A DNA stretch of 64,000 nucleotides from Cryptomeria japonica. Taxonomy: Eukaryota; Streptophyta; Pinopsida; Cupressales; Cupressaceae. Both the position numbers and the translations under genes were made by a program. The notes under the pieces were generated by a model. That model saw only the letters and a program-made list of their open reading frames with translations, was not told where the DNA came from and did not search any database. The DNA lies in contig NC_081414.1 in the NCBI RefSeq assembly GCF_030272615.1, positions 819,550,396 to 819,614,395 on the forward strand, read 5' to 3'. Numbering within the stretch: position 1 is the first letter of the stretch; every line of letters begins with the position of its first letter. Of this stretch, positions 47,885-59,325 are shown piece after piece.

Positions 47885-48994
47885 AGACCTGCAATAATTT
47901 GCCAATGATTAGAATGATTTTTAACCTGTATTTTCTTCAATTTGTAAGTGTGGGGAAGACATTGTAATATTCATCCGAAAGATTTCCCCACTGCATGAAA
48001 TTCTCCAATTGCCTAAACTATTGGCTGATAACTTTACTCAAAAAAAGGAACATCATTAAAATTTGAATATAGCCAAATGAAAACACTAATAATTTTGCAA
48101 GAGTTATTTATCAATTTGGCGATTGGCTAGCATAATGCAACTTATAAGGCAAATTAACTAATGGCATGGGATTGACAAATTAAAATACCACCTTGCAAGT
48201 ATCACAAATTTGCACATCATGGATCTAAACCAGAGTTGTTGGATACTTTCCCTCCCCTACCTAGATACAACTATCTGCATAGTGGATACGAGATAAGGAT
48301 ACAACGCTCCCAGATATGGCAAAAATACTGTATCTAGATATGTCACCATTGCATCTAATGCTACATCCAGTTTAAGAGTTCCAAAACAAATTCATAAATA
48401 GCGAAAAAAAAAAAATTAGAATCCAAAGTTAAACATATTATATTATTAATCAAAATTTTAAATCACTAGAGACATAAATATAATATAAGAAAACAATAAG
48501 TGGATTCTAAAAAAGTTGAAATATACAAACGAAAACATATATGAATAAACATTTTTAGTGTAGATGTTCCATAAAAATAATCTTTAGTGTTATGTCATAA
48601 AATATTTTATGTTCTATACTTTGAGATGCATAAATAATTGAATGCACATGTATTTGTATAATTGTTGTACCCAACATATTGATATTATGTAATCTTTGAA
48701 TTTTGAAATATCCATATCTGATATAACATCGCTATCCATTACCATGTCCATTTCCATGCAATTCTGAACTAAGCCCATGTTAGTAACTCATCATGTGGAT
48801 ATCAATTTGAAGTCAATATTTTTTAGTTCAAATAAATCATACTGACCACATTGCAAGGATCACAAATTTTTCAGAAATCATGAGGATTCAAAACCATGTA
48901 AGTAATCTGTCATGTTGATGTCAATTTGAAGTCAATAATTTTTAATCCAAATAAATTATACTGACAAAAACCAAGGGCTAAATGGACGAAGTAT
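47885..48994. other. AT-rich sequence, no gene seen
   Basis: Flank between the gypsy and copia elements. A diverged duplication (AATCATACTGACCACATTGC-like, near 48780-48970) is visible. Nothing else is supported. Confidence 0.35.
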
Positions 48995-49197
48995 CGGTTG
49001 GCTTGATGATGATTTTTGTAATGGATGATTTTTTGTGTTGTCATTGATGGCACATACACACACACACACATGTTCACATTGTCATAGTCATCTTAGTTAA
49101 GACAAACCTGTACTACTCCTAAGTCTAAGTCTTGCAAACCGGTATCATTTGTATAGAGAAGTCGAACCGGTATGAAGGTGTCTAACCGGTATATGCA

Positions 49198-49751
49198 AGA
49201 ATGACAATTGGTTTTGGTCATTTTCACTGACACCAATTTGGAGATACTGAAGAGATCAATAAGGAGGCAAATAGAGGACAATCGGTCTATGAGTTGGAAG
49301 AGGTTAACACTCAACCGGTATCGGTGTTCCAACCAGTTTCACTGGTTGCGTGATGAGTTATCTCCAACCGACAGATTTGGCAGTGATCTATGATGTGTTA
49401 TGAAAAATTGTCCAGATACATTGAACCTAGGAAATTGTGATGAGGTTCCTGAGCTGACATGAAATCTAATGTCTAGAATGACAATTGGTTTTAGTCATTT
49501 TCACTGACACCAATTTGGAGATACTGAAGAGATCAATAAGGAGGCAAATAGAGGACAATCGGTCTATGAGTTGGAAGAGGTTAACACTCAACCGGTATCA
49601 GTGTTCCAACCAGTTTCACTGATTGCGTGATGAGTTATCTCCAACCGACAGATTTGGCAGTGATCTATGATGTGTTATGAAAGATTGTCCAGATACATTG
49701 AACCTAGGAAATTGTGATGAGGTTCCTGAGCTGACATGAAATCTAATGTCT
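49198..49751 (+). repeat. 277-bp tandem duplication in the copia 5' LTR
   Basis: AGAATGACAATTGGTTTTGG begins a unit at 49198 that is repeated from 49475 with only a handful of substitutions, so the duplication is much younger than the element around it. Confidence 0.9.
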
Positions 49752-50472
49752 ATAAAAAGACACTGTGATGAACTATTTTGTAATGCAAGATACAAGTGTT
49801 GTTATGAGTTAGAATTGATGCGATTTATTGAAGGAATTGCAGAGTATGTCGGTGATGCAATACTGAGTGAGCATAAGAGGATCTATACAAGCAAGATGTG
49901 CTATTTCTAGATCATACCACCTGTTGTTTTCTAATCACTACAACAGCTAAATCCCCTAACCGGGTAAGCTCTAACAAGCTTCATTGTACAAATCCTCTAA
50001 CCAGTTGATCCATTAGTTTGGGTTTGAAATCCTCTACCAAGGTTACTCCTAACAGGGTACTACCTTCAACCGAGTATAGCTCCTAACAGGGCTTTGGGAT
50101 CTTTAACAGAATTCGCTCCTAGCAAAGCACTTTGTAGGCCTTAACCGGTCAGTTACCTATTTCTGCAGATAGTTAACTTGTGAGTTCTATCTCACCGTGG
50201 TTTTTCCCAGTTGGATTTTCCACGTATAAACACTTGTGTTATGGTGGATGTTTTACTTGTTGTGGATGCTTTTATAACACTTTGGATTGTATGCAAAGTC
50301 TTAAGTAAACTGGTCAATTGTTTTTACCGGTTTGTGTTTAAAGTGTTATTCTTTTTGCTATCACTGATTCACCCCCCCCCCCCCCCTCTCGGTGCTTTAT
50401 AAGTCTATCAATTGGTATCAGAGCCTAACTTCCTTAAGGCTTAATCGCTTGGAAGGAAACCCTAAAGCCATT

Positions 50473-51418
50473 ATGAGGGATATGAGTTATAGAGAGATGG
50501 CTAGAGTGCTTGATGCAACCAAGGAAGAGCTTGAAACCCTGAGAGGCAGATTTAAAGCTTCATAAGTTAAGAGGAGAGAGCTAACTGAGCAACTATTGGA
50601 GATCTTTGACAACAGTTCTTCAGATGAGGCCAACATTGATGCACTGGCTAAAGAAGTGGAGAAACTGAATGGTGAAAAGCTAAATCTAAGGAGAGAACTT
50701 GAAGCCCTAACAATACGTATGAGTCAAGAACTTGAAGCAAGGAGGGCAGCTAAAGACCTAATCAAAGAGAGAGATCATGAGATTTCTAAGATCAAGCAGG
50801 AGAATGCAACTTTGCATGAACATTGGCATGAGGAGAAGGAAGAGAAAGAAGCATTACAATTAGATCTTGAAATGGCAATGTCTCTTAGAGACTCTTTCAA
50901 AGCATAATGAAGATCTTTCCAAAGAGCTTACCGAAGCTAATGGGAAGCTTGAAAAATTCAATAAGAGTTCCTCTATGCTGAATGAACAGATCCAATCTCA
51001 GAGGATGAAAGGTGACACATCTGGACTAGGATTCAATACATCTGAGAAAGGAGAATCTTCTGGTACCAAGAGCAACATGCACAAAGGGAAAACTGCTCCT
51101 AAGGCTAAGAAGCCTACCGGTAAGAAGGCTTTCAAACCTATTTGCTTTATCTGTCACAAACCTGGACATACTGCTAATGTGTGTAGAAGCAGATCTAATG
51201 AGAACACAGGCTATAATGTTAACACTAGATATGTGTCTAGAAAATTTGAAAGTTATTGTTACACATGCAACATGTATTGACAGAGAGAAGAACTGTAGCC
51301 AGTTACCAGCTAAAGGCATGAAGACTCAGTTGAAGGAGAGTACAAGGAAAAATGTAAACCAAGATTCCTATACCTGTGTATGTGCATTACTCTCAATCAT
51401 CACAATCAAAGGGTATTG
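50473..51418 (+). pseudogene. Copia-type gag remnant with coiled coil and CCHC knuckle
   Basis: Starts MRDMSYREMARVLDATKEEL. After a stop near 50563, a long Glu/Lys/Leu-rich coiled coil runs 50596-50895 (AKEVEKLNGEKLNLRRELEA), and after a frameshift continues as SKHNEDLSKELTEANGKLEK. A basic segment (KAKKPTGKKAFK) precedes CFICHKPGHTANVC at 51140-51181, a perfect C-x2-C-x4-H-x4-C nucleic-acid-binding knuckle. The C-terminal gag of SIRE-like copia elements looks like this. No pol follows before the polypurine tract. Confidence 0.75.
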
Positions 51419-51537
51419 ATATTTGTATTGCCATCAATGCCAAAGTGGGAGATTGTTGGCATTACATGAAGCTTGCATTAATAAAGTATAAGTGTTGTCA
51501 TTGATGTCAATTGCAACCGGTAGTGATGCAGTAATGC

Positions 51538-52022
51538 AACTGGTATTACTATGGAAGCAGAGAGATCAACCGGTATTACTATTGAAGCAGAGATATCAAC
51601 CGGTAACCCTAACCTGTTGATATGTCGAACCCTACGCGATGGAGCTTGGTGAATCGGTTGTGTTGATCTATGATCGAATGGTGATCGGAGATGATTATGC
51701 CACATATGCATGATGCAAATCTTAAAATTTTCATAGGTTTGCTTTAAGATCTGATCACAACAATTACAACAATTAAATCCCTTAACCTCCAACGATGAAG
51801 GAAGGTATCCTAAAATTTTTAACCTATGAAAATTTTAAGATTTGCATCATGCATATGTGGCATAATCATCTTTGATCACCATTCGATCATAGATCAACAC
51901 AACCCATTCACCAAGCTCCATCGGTTAGGGTTCAGCATATCAACAGGTTAGGGTTACCGGTTGATCTCTCTGCTTCAATAGTAATACCAGTTGATCTCTC
52001 TGCTTCAATAGTAATACCGGTT
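51538..52022 (+). repeat. Inverted repeat with 200-bp arms (copia 3' LTR)
   Basis: Left arm 51538-51739 and right arm 51821-52022 are reverse complements with few mismatches. For example GATGCAAATCTTAAAATTTT at the end of the left arm faces AAAATTTTAAGATTTGCATC at the start of the right. The 81-bp spacer continues LTR-like sequence. Arms contain ACCGGT and GTAATACC words. A transcript through it would form a long hairpin. Confidence 0.9.
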
Positions 52023-53118
52023 TAATTCCAATAATTCCTGGACACTTTATGCAGCAACCTGCCTGGATCCTCAGGGACCAAAACTAGTACATTACAATAG
52101 AATTTAATGTTGTTGTTGTCACATTACAAAAAGTAAGGCATGTCCCCGTTGTGACCTCCTGAAAAGGTAATGTATATTATAAGGGTAAAGTATTTATGGA
52201 AGAAGGCTCCAGTTGTGACCTTATGAAATGATCAGCCATATTCTAGATATGAATTATTTGTGGAAGAAGGCCCTAGTTGTCACCTTGTGAGATTATCAAA
52301 GGAGAAAATGAACTCAAGAGACAATGTGACTTGGAATGAAAATTGTGTAAATCCTTGGGTGGGGGAGCCTTGCAGGACATGATGAAAGTCATATTAAAGC
52401 CATTTTTTTGAATCATGTGAACTCTCGTTTCTAACAGAAAGTCAATAACAATCATGTTAGATTCATTATATCAAAGAGTAGGATCTTTACACCCCAGAAA
52501 TTTCCTTAGCAAACAGTCATTATGTTAAAGAGTGGGATATCTTTACACTTCATAAGTTTCCTTAGCACACAGTCCTTATGTTAAAGAGTGGGTTATTTTT
52601 AAACTTCGGAAGTTTCCATAGCAAACAGTCATTATGTCAAAGAGTGGGGATGTATTTACACTTCATAAGTTTCCTTATCAAAAATTGGACAGTTGTATTG
52701 CAACTCTAATAGAGTAGCACATAAGATTAAGTATTTAGAAGCAGAAACCAGGTTTAAAAAACTTGAATTGCTCAGGGGATCAAAAAGATTTCTAAGTACT
52801 AGAATTTTCAAAAACAACTAAATAAATTTCTATAGGAATTAAAAGGTCCAGATTTAGCCGGACTTGAAACAGATCTGTTCAGATTTGGTAACTACGTGCA
52901 GAAGCTTCTAGTGATGCATGGTTTTGGATTGCAGGTATAAGACAAGAATCGACAAGAAAATCAGTTAAAAGAAGCAAGCACAGTACAAGGTGATAGGTAA
53001 TAGCGATGGAAGGTAAGAGTTATACTTATTTTCATGCTATAGTAGAGCTGAATCATTTTATATATTTGTAGTGTAATAACTCTAAATTTTCAATTTGATT
53101 TTTTGTTATATGGCTGAA
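52023..53118. other. AT-rich sequence with short tandem repeats
   Basis: No gene. Three loose units of about 63 bp (GTTGTGACCT) lie at 52149-52290, and a clearer array follows at 52462-52682. Confidence 0.45.
52462..52682 (+). repeat. Four-copy tandem repeat, about 56 bp
   Basis: AAAGAGT words at 52473, 52527, 52583 and 52639 mark units with GTTTCCTTAGCAAACAGTCA and TTATGTTAAAGAGTGGG. The spacings are 54, 56 and 56 bp. Confidence 0.8.
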
Positions 53119-54329
53119 TGTAATGTCCCCACTTTGAAATAGAATTTATTGGCAAATAATAATAATAATAAAATTAAAATTCACAAGAATAAAAATAAAA
53201 TTAAAATTAAGATATAAAAGATTATTATTAAAATTTAATTAAGTTAATGAATGATCAAAAGACATGGACTGAAAAGTTGTGACTCCCTCAACATGAGATA
53301 TAAAAGGGAGGAAAGTTAAGAGAAAAAAAAAAGGCACTGGAGGAAATAAGAAAGAAATCGGGAGAATAATATCTCACACAACAGAAGTAACTCAGACCAC
53401 CGCAGCAATTGTAAGTTGCCTCTAAGCCATGAGAAAGACTCCAGGTATTATCTGATACACTAATTATGTTCTGTAACAAACAGTACCACTCAGCAAGAAT
53501 TAGAATAAATTTAATCTTGTTCACAACAACCTATGGGTTAGGTATTGTTACCATTCACTTGCCAACTACGATCTCTGTTCTATTGTGAGTCTGAATATTG
53601 TTCACTTGTTATTTATGATTGTAGACACATAAAAATTTCCATTAATTTGTCTGCATTTAATTTCAAATTTCTTCGAACATCGGGCAAGCCCTTATTATTA
53701 CACACTATTATTCTCCATAATTCATCATTCATAATTTCCATATTTTATTATATTATTATTAATATATTACCATTTATCCATTAAATTTATTAAATAAAAC
53801 ATTTATCATATTCATTTATACGCCTTCATGCATTCACCTTATATACATTTATCTATTTATTTAATAAAACCCTTAAATATCCCCTCCTACCACTTACCAT
53901 TTCCCATTTACCACTCATCTTCCCTATACCACTCATTTTGCATTATCCCATATTCATCCCACAACATGAACTCGCCTGGAGAAAATCTATTTAAACCAAG
54001 CCCCTCTCTCTTATTGGGGCATCTCATCTTTATGCGTCGAACTTATGTCAGTTTGTATTCTTCAACATCTTGGCACTTCATTTTCTTTAGCTCCCTTTGC
54101 ATCAATCATCTTGAATCTCCAAAAAACCATAGCTTCTTGTGTGTGCTTCTGAAAGCAATATTATCTACATAAAATCTTGGTTTAAGGAGTGCAATGGAAT
54201 GGATCATGTAACATGCATGTGTGTTTCTTTGTTTATTTTGGCTTTGCATGTGTGTGTTGCAGGTACTTCATTGTTGGATGTTGGAAGAATCTAAATCCAT
54301 GATTTAGTTTCCCATTTCCTCCATCTACA
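53119..54329 (+). repeat. Gypsy 5' LTR and primer site
   Basis: Begins TGTAATGTCCCCACTTTG and ends CATCTACA at 54329. One base later, TGGCACGCCCGGTGGGAC (54332-54349) is the primer-binding site. It differs by one base from that of the element at 39841-47884. The LTR is 1,211 bp and AT-rich, with a TATTATTA-rich centre. Confidence 0.75.
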
Positions 54330-57300
54330 ATTGGCACGCCCGGTGGGACAGCTGATGTCCTTTTGGTAATCCAGTTTTCGTCTGATAGAAGTAGTTTGCC
54401 TATGCTTTTGCAGGTCATGAATGCATTTCCTTAAACGATTTATGTGCTTATCCATGATATAGAAGGTTTGCATGCCTTTCTTATGCTCCCATGGTTTGAT
54501 ACGATGGAAGTAATGATGGCAAAAGGTTGTGGTATTGTGTTTCACAATTTTACTGCATTCTTGACAAAATCCATTTTGAGTGTTTTTGCAGTCATTATTT
54601 GATGGTTTTCAAAAACTCTTTCAACAAATTTAGTTTGTGCATTGATCGCAATCAGAGGATATTTTCTTCATAGCATACTGTTGAATGCATTTTCTATAAC
54701 TTGCAATAGTTTGATTTCAGGAAATGGCAGTGCCTTGAAGCATTCTTCCAAATACATTTGCAGATTTGAAACACTCGACATGATTAATAAGATTCAGATT
54801 GCATTCAAAGTGATCAAATCTGCATTTAACTTGATTCATTTGATGTCTTCGTAGCCTTTTCAAATAGTCTGGACACCTTTTCAATCTGGTTTTGGTGCTT
54901 GCCTTGGAGTTTTTGAAAAGAAAAGAAAAACATTTCAAGTTTTTCTTGTTTGGTGCATTTACTGCCATTGATGTATTTCATAAGACCATTTCTTAAAATA
55001 GTTCATGCATTCAAGCTTCTGTCAGCTCCTCCTATAACAACGCATTTGGTCTATCCTTCCTCTTTTTTTGACATGCAAAATCAGTCTGCACAAAAAAAAA
55101 AAAAAAAAACTGAATCTGCCTGAAATGTTTTACGTTTTCCTTTTGCTATTCACGACAAATCCATTTTGGGCATACCATGAAATCATTCTGTGTTTGCTTT
55201 CATTTCCCACGTGAGAGCCTTTCTTAAAATTTTAAGATCTCATTTTAAAAAGATAGCCTTTCTTAAGATTTTAAGATCTTATTTTAAAAAGCATATCTTT
55301 TAATTTAGTTCACGTATAGTCTTAGTTTTTATTTTTTTAGCTTTTAGTTTTTTATCTTTTAATCTAGATTTTTAGTTAAGTTTTTAGATTAAATTAGTTT
55401 TTAATTAGATTATACTTTAGTTAAGTTTAGATTACATTAGTTTTTTTTAATTAGATTAGATTTTAGTTAAGTTTTCATTAAATTAGTTTTTAATTAGATT
55501 GGATTTTAATTGAGTTGATTTTAAATTAGTTTAGATTTTTAATTTTTTTTTTTATTGTAAATTAGTTTAGATTTTTCTAATTGTTAAATAGTTTAGATTT
55601 TTAAGTTGTTAGTTGTTCATTATTGGGTGTGATATTTATTTATTTATTTATTTTTATTTTTATTTTTTTCAAGTGTGATTGTTTTGGTTTTGGGGATTAA
55701 TCTTTTGACTTTTTGTCTTGTGTAGGGCATCTCTTTTTCGTGTGTTGAAGACATAATTTTGAAAACTACTAATGTCATTTTGATGCAGGACGCATGTCGA
55801 AGAAATGGTGATCTGAAACAAATTGTTTGATTTTTTAGCTTAGATCACATTTTGAATTGGTGCTTTAAAATTAACCAGTGTCTTTCGTGTTTTGAGCATT
55901 AGGCTCTTTTGTGTTTACCTTTTAGAGGGCCTGCCTCCCGAGAAGCCCTTAAGGCTCGGTGAGAGGGAACGACCCAAGTGGTAACGGGCTAAAGCCAAGC
56001 TCTTCCGAACCACTATAAATAAATGTGTTTCTGACGAAAGTTGCAAGCAACGAGTGTTGATTAGTTCATACCGACGGCATGTCTCCCCATAAACCCTATA
56101 GAGCGCAACCTCTATAGGCTGGGAGCCTTCCTTAATGGAGCGTACGCCGCCGCATGTATGGCCACTCAAACAGATGCCCTTACTAGACACCTTTTGTGTT
56201 AGAAGCCAAAAACTTTCTAGTTGTTGACGCAGGAGGTTGGACCTCTAAAGCGGCTCACATTCTTACGGTTCTTAGTAGAGATACAAAGTTCACCATGGGG
56301 AGTTTTCGTGGGAACTGATGCTTGGCTGCCCCAAAGAAGTGAGTGCCGAGGGTGGAGCCAGTGGGGTCAAGCATCTAAGTATCCACTCTGAATTGTGTAG
56401 CTCGGGGTAACCCCCAAGTGAGATTCAACAACTATTGTCCTGGCCAGCCTTAGGATTGTGCTTGAATGTGTTTTTATTGTAAAATCAAACAAACATTATG
56501 TCTGCCATGTTTTCTGAATGTGTGCACAAACAAACAAGAACATTTCATAATCAACACCACACTTGAAATTGAAACACTTTACAAAAACCTTGGTCTAAGC
56601 TTTGAAGTATCCATCCACATTGTAAAACAACATTGTCCTTGAAACATTGAACTTGTGTTCTCAAAACAATCATTTCAAATCTCTTGAGACATCGCTTTTG
56701 AAGTTCTGATCTTTTAGGTCCTCACATAGTCCCATCATTCTAGTTTCCCATACCCTCTTTGATCCTTGCATAGTCTTCACCTAGTTGCACCTTTCATCCT
56801 TGCATATCTTATTTAATCATACCTAGTCTTTGCATAATCCCCTTGGATCATACCCATAATCTTTGCATAGCCTTCCATCATTACTTTTAGGACATAACCT
56901 TAAACCTTGCACAAGTTCATTAGGTCATTTCATCATTGGTCCTAGCATTTCATTATTATTTGCATACCAAAATCCAAAAAAAAAAATCAAAAATCCAAAA
57001 AAACCAAAAACATTGCTTGCACTTAGGATTTCTCATCTTAGGTCTGACATCAAATTTTTATCATCAATCCCCCTTATCAATTGAGGTGCATATCATAGCG
57101 CAACTCAAACCTCACATTGCAAATATTTTCAGGCCTAGAGTATCCTTAGTCCTTGCATCAAACATCCTCATATCTCATTTAGGGTTTAGTTGCACATCAC
57201 TTTCCTATCATATACATCGCATTTTGCATCAATCCTTTAGCACATTCCCATCTCAATCATGTCACATAGATTACATTTTTACATTGATCCTTATCACATC

Positions 57301-57410
57301 CTAATCTCACTCATATCATATAGTTCCCCCCTTTGCACTTTAGGGTTCACATCATATCTAGAGTCTCATACATTGTCCTAGGTCAAAGATCAGAACTATC
57401 ATAAATATCC
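54330..57410 (+). other. Long gypsy leader, partly GC-rich and structured
   Basis: 3 kb between primer site and gag start with no long ORF. 55215-55300 holds a tandem 45-bp duplication (CTTTCTTAAGATTTTAAGATC), and 55370-55560 is T-rich with units of about 45 bp (TAGTTAAGTTTTTAGATT). 55915-56460 changes to balanced base composition with many short complementary words (GGGCTAAAGCC, CCTATAGAGCG/CCTCTATAGGC). It may serve packaging or internal initiation, as leaders of retroelements can. Confidence 0.45.
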
Positions 57411-59132
57411 ATGGCTACCTTGGCTCAACAAATTCAAGATCTCAAGAGAGAAATCTATGACATTCAAGTTCAACAAAATGAATCAATGACCCCTTTTGAG
57501 AAACAAATTCATGATATTAACAGTGACAAACTTCAAGGAATGCTAAAACGACTATATAAGGTAGAACAACAAATAATTGAAAATCAAAAGCCAAATCTCA
57601 AGAAAGATCACATGAGTCCTTCACCAAGAAAACAAGACATTTCTTCCAAATATCCCTTAGACAGACAGTTTACACCTTTGGGGCAATCTATTGAATCAGC
57701 TTTGAAAGAGCTTCTTGAGGACAATCTTATCATATTGCCTAACAAGACTACATGGGGATGTGAATTTTTGAGCAATTATTGTGAATATCATAGACATAAC
57801 AAACATAAGACTTCAGATTGCATGGAACTAAAACATAAGATTCAAGACCTCCTTGATAATGGTATCATTGAAATTGAAGATCCTAATGACTCATCTATAG
57901 AGAAACAAGGCAGTACTCCTAAGAATTATCAAAATAATACACCTATGTCTAGCAAGGCTCCACATGTGGCCTCCATCTCTTCCACGATGCCTTCATCTCC
58001 TAAAACTTCTCAACAACAATCCATACCATCTCCTTCAAAAAATGAACCTAATGGTGAAACTTCTCATGTTGAACCTCCAAGGCTATCAACAGTACAAATC
58101 CAAGCTAACCCATTATTTTATACAAATCCTTTATACGATTCAGATATCTTAAATCCTATCCCATCATGCACTCCAATTCCAATCATACCCACTCTAGAAG
58201 GCCCCATCCAAAATGCTTCACCATCATGCAAAAACAAGAACACCTTCCAAGAATCCCCCATGCATATCGCAAACACTACCCCTTCCTTGGAAGTGGCTCC
58301 ATGTCAAGAGGATAATCTGAAAAATGAAGAAATGAGTTCTATCATAAAACAAGATCAAGACACCAAAACTCTCCAATCCCATCCAATGGTTGAAAAAGAT
58401 CCTACCTCCCTAGAATCCCATGATGATCCCCTTGTACCTTTCTATTTCTTCCAAGATGATCCCCTTCCATCTCAAGAGAGAAGCATCCTTCCAAATCCTA
58501 CTCCTAATCCACTTCCTAAGCAAGATCATGATGCCTCTTCCACCTTTTCAAATGGTCCTACTCAAAATGAAGTGTCAAACACCCTTCCTACTCTGTCCAA
58601 TGGTCCTCTTCCATGTCAAGATCAAAGTATCCCTTTATTCCCTTGTCATAATTCTCCATGTTTGCCTCAATATTCCATCATTCCCATGAAGCCCTCTCAT
58701 TATCCTATCATTCCTTGCAAGACACCTCCACCTCAAAGTGGACTTGCCTCTAGCATCAAAAGTAAGAAGAAACCCTTTGTTAAAAAGATATTCCAAAGCA
58801 TGCATTATCAAAGAAAAGGGTTAGACATCAATGAACAAGGTATATTAGAACCCCCTGATATAAAACAAAATCTTGATTATAATGGCTACATTGCTCACTC
58901 TCAAGATGTCGGTATCCTTCATAAATCCTATATTTCTCCAGTTAAATCCAAATACACGCCTTCCCCTTCACCCCTTCCATCTATTTTAGGTTCCTATATC
59001 CCTCCATCCCTTATGCGGGATCAACAAAGGCACACATCTTCGAGCATCTTCCGTCCATCTAAAATACCTTCATATCATTCCTATCCATCTACAATGATGA
59101 TACTAAAAGACATGATCACTGTTCTAGTCTGA
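57411..59132 (+). CDS. Gypsy gag-like protein, 573 aa, intact ORF
   Basis: Open from MATLAQQIQDLKREI, with a coiled-coil N-terminus (residues about 1-65). It continues with RQFTPLGQSIESALKELLED (85-104) and CEFLSNYCEYHRHNKHKTSD, CMELKHKIQDLLDNGIIEI (118-158). This is the C-terminal region of gypsy gag with its Cys/His motif, also seen decayed at 16811-17056. Residues 160-573 are Pro/Ser/Thr-rich and low complexity (SQQQSIPSPSK and similar). The usual capsid domain in front of the Cys/His motif is missing, so the protein may be a shortened or derived gag. An uninterrupted frame of this length among dead elements points to a recent insertion. Confidence 0.7.
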   Translation: MATLAQQIQDLKREIYDIQVQQNESMTPFEKQIHDINSDKLQGMLKRLYKVEQQIIENQKPNLKKDHMSPSPRKQDISSKYPLDRQFTPLGQSIESALKELLEDNLIILPNKTTWGCEFLSNYCEYHRHNKHKTSDCMELKHKIQDLLDNGIIEIEDPNDSSIEKQGSTPKNYQNNTPMSSKAPHVASISSTMPSSPKTSQQQSIPSPSKNEPNGETSHVEPPRLSTVQIQANPLFYTNPLYDSDILNPIPSCTPIPIIPTLEGPIQNASPSCKNKNTFQESPMHIANTTPSLEVAPCQEDNLKNEEMSSIIKQDQDTKTLQSHPMVEKDPTSLESHDDPLVPFYFFQDDPLPSQERSILPNPTPNPLPKQDHDASSTFSNGPTQNEVSNTLPTLSNGPLPCQDQSIPLFPCHNSPCLPQYSIIPMKPSHYPIIPCKTPPPQSGLASSIKSKKKPFVKKIFQSMHYQRKGLDINEQGILEPPDIKQNLDYNGYIAHSQDVGILHKSYISPVKSKYTPSPSPLPSILGSYIPPSLMRDQQRHTSSSIFRPSKIPSYHSYPSTMMILKDMITVLV

Positions 59133-59325
59133 AAGCACTAGACAGTATGAATCACATTCATTTGTTATTTATGTTAACACTAAATAATCTGATCACTGCT
59201 CTATTCTGATAGCACTAGATAGTATGAATAACATTCAATTGCTATTTATGATAACACTAAATGCTAAGATCATTGTTCTCTGGTCATTCTGAGAACACTA
59301 AAGAGAATCAATCAGATCAGATCAG
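59114..59325 (+). repeat. 77-bp tandem repeat over the gag stop codon
   Basis: GATCACTGTTCTAG at 59114, GATCACTGCTCTAT at 59191 and GATCATTGTTCTCT at 59268 start three units of exactly 77 bp; the last is diverged. The first unit includes the ORF end at 59132. Confidence 0.8.

Larger units (their letters stand above)
48995..52022 (+). mobile_element. Gag-only Ty1/copia-type element (TR-GAG-like)
   Basis: The left LTR ends with a poly-C run (50371-50386) and TCTATCA at 50410. TGGTATCAGAGC (50413-50424) is the copia primer site. A short gag-like reading frame follows (50473-51418). Then comes the polypurine tract AAAGTGGGAGAT (51442-51453) and a right LTR start TGTTGGCATTACATGAAGC at 51454. There is no protease, integrase or RT between. 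This is the layout of non-autonomous terminal-repeat elements that keep only gag. The left LTR start (about 48995) is uncertain, and the two LTRs match only in part (GTGTTGTCATTGATG, ACCGGTAT words), so they may be diverged or from related subfamilies. Confidence 0.7.

Noticed and set aside
53828-54172. 114-codon plus-strand frame
   Set aside because: Lies within the gypsy LTR and resembles no protein.
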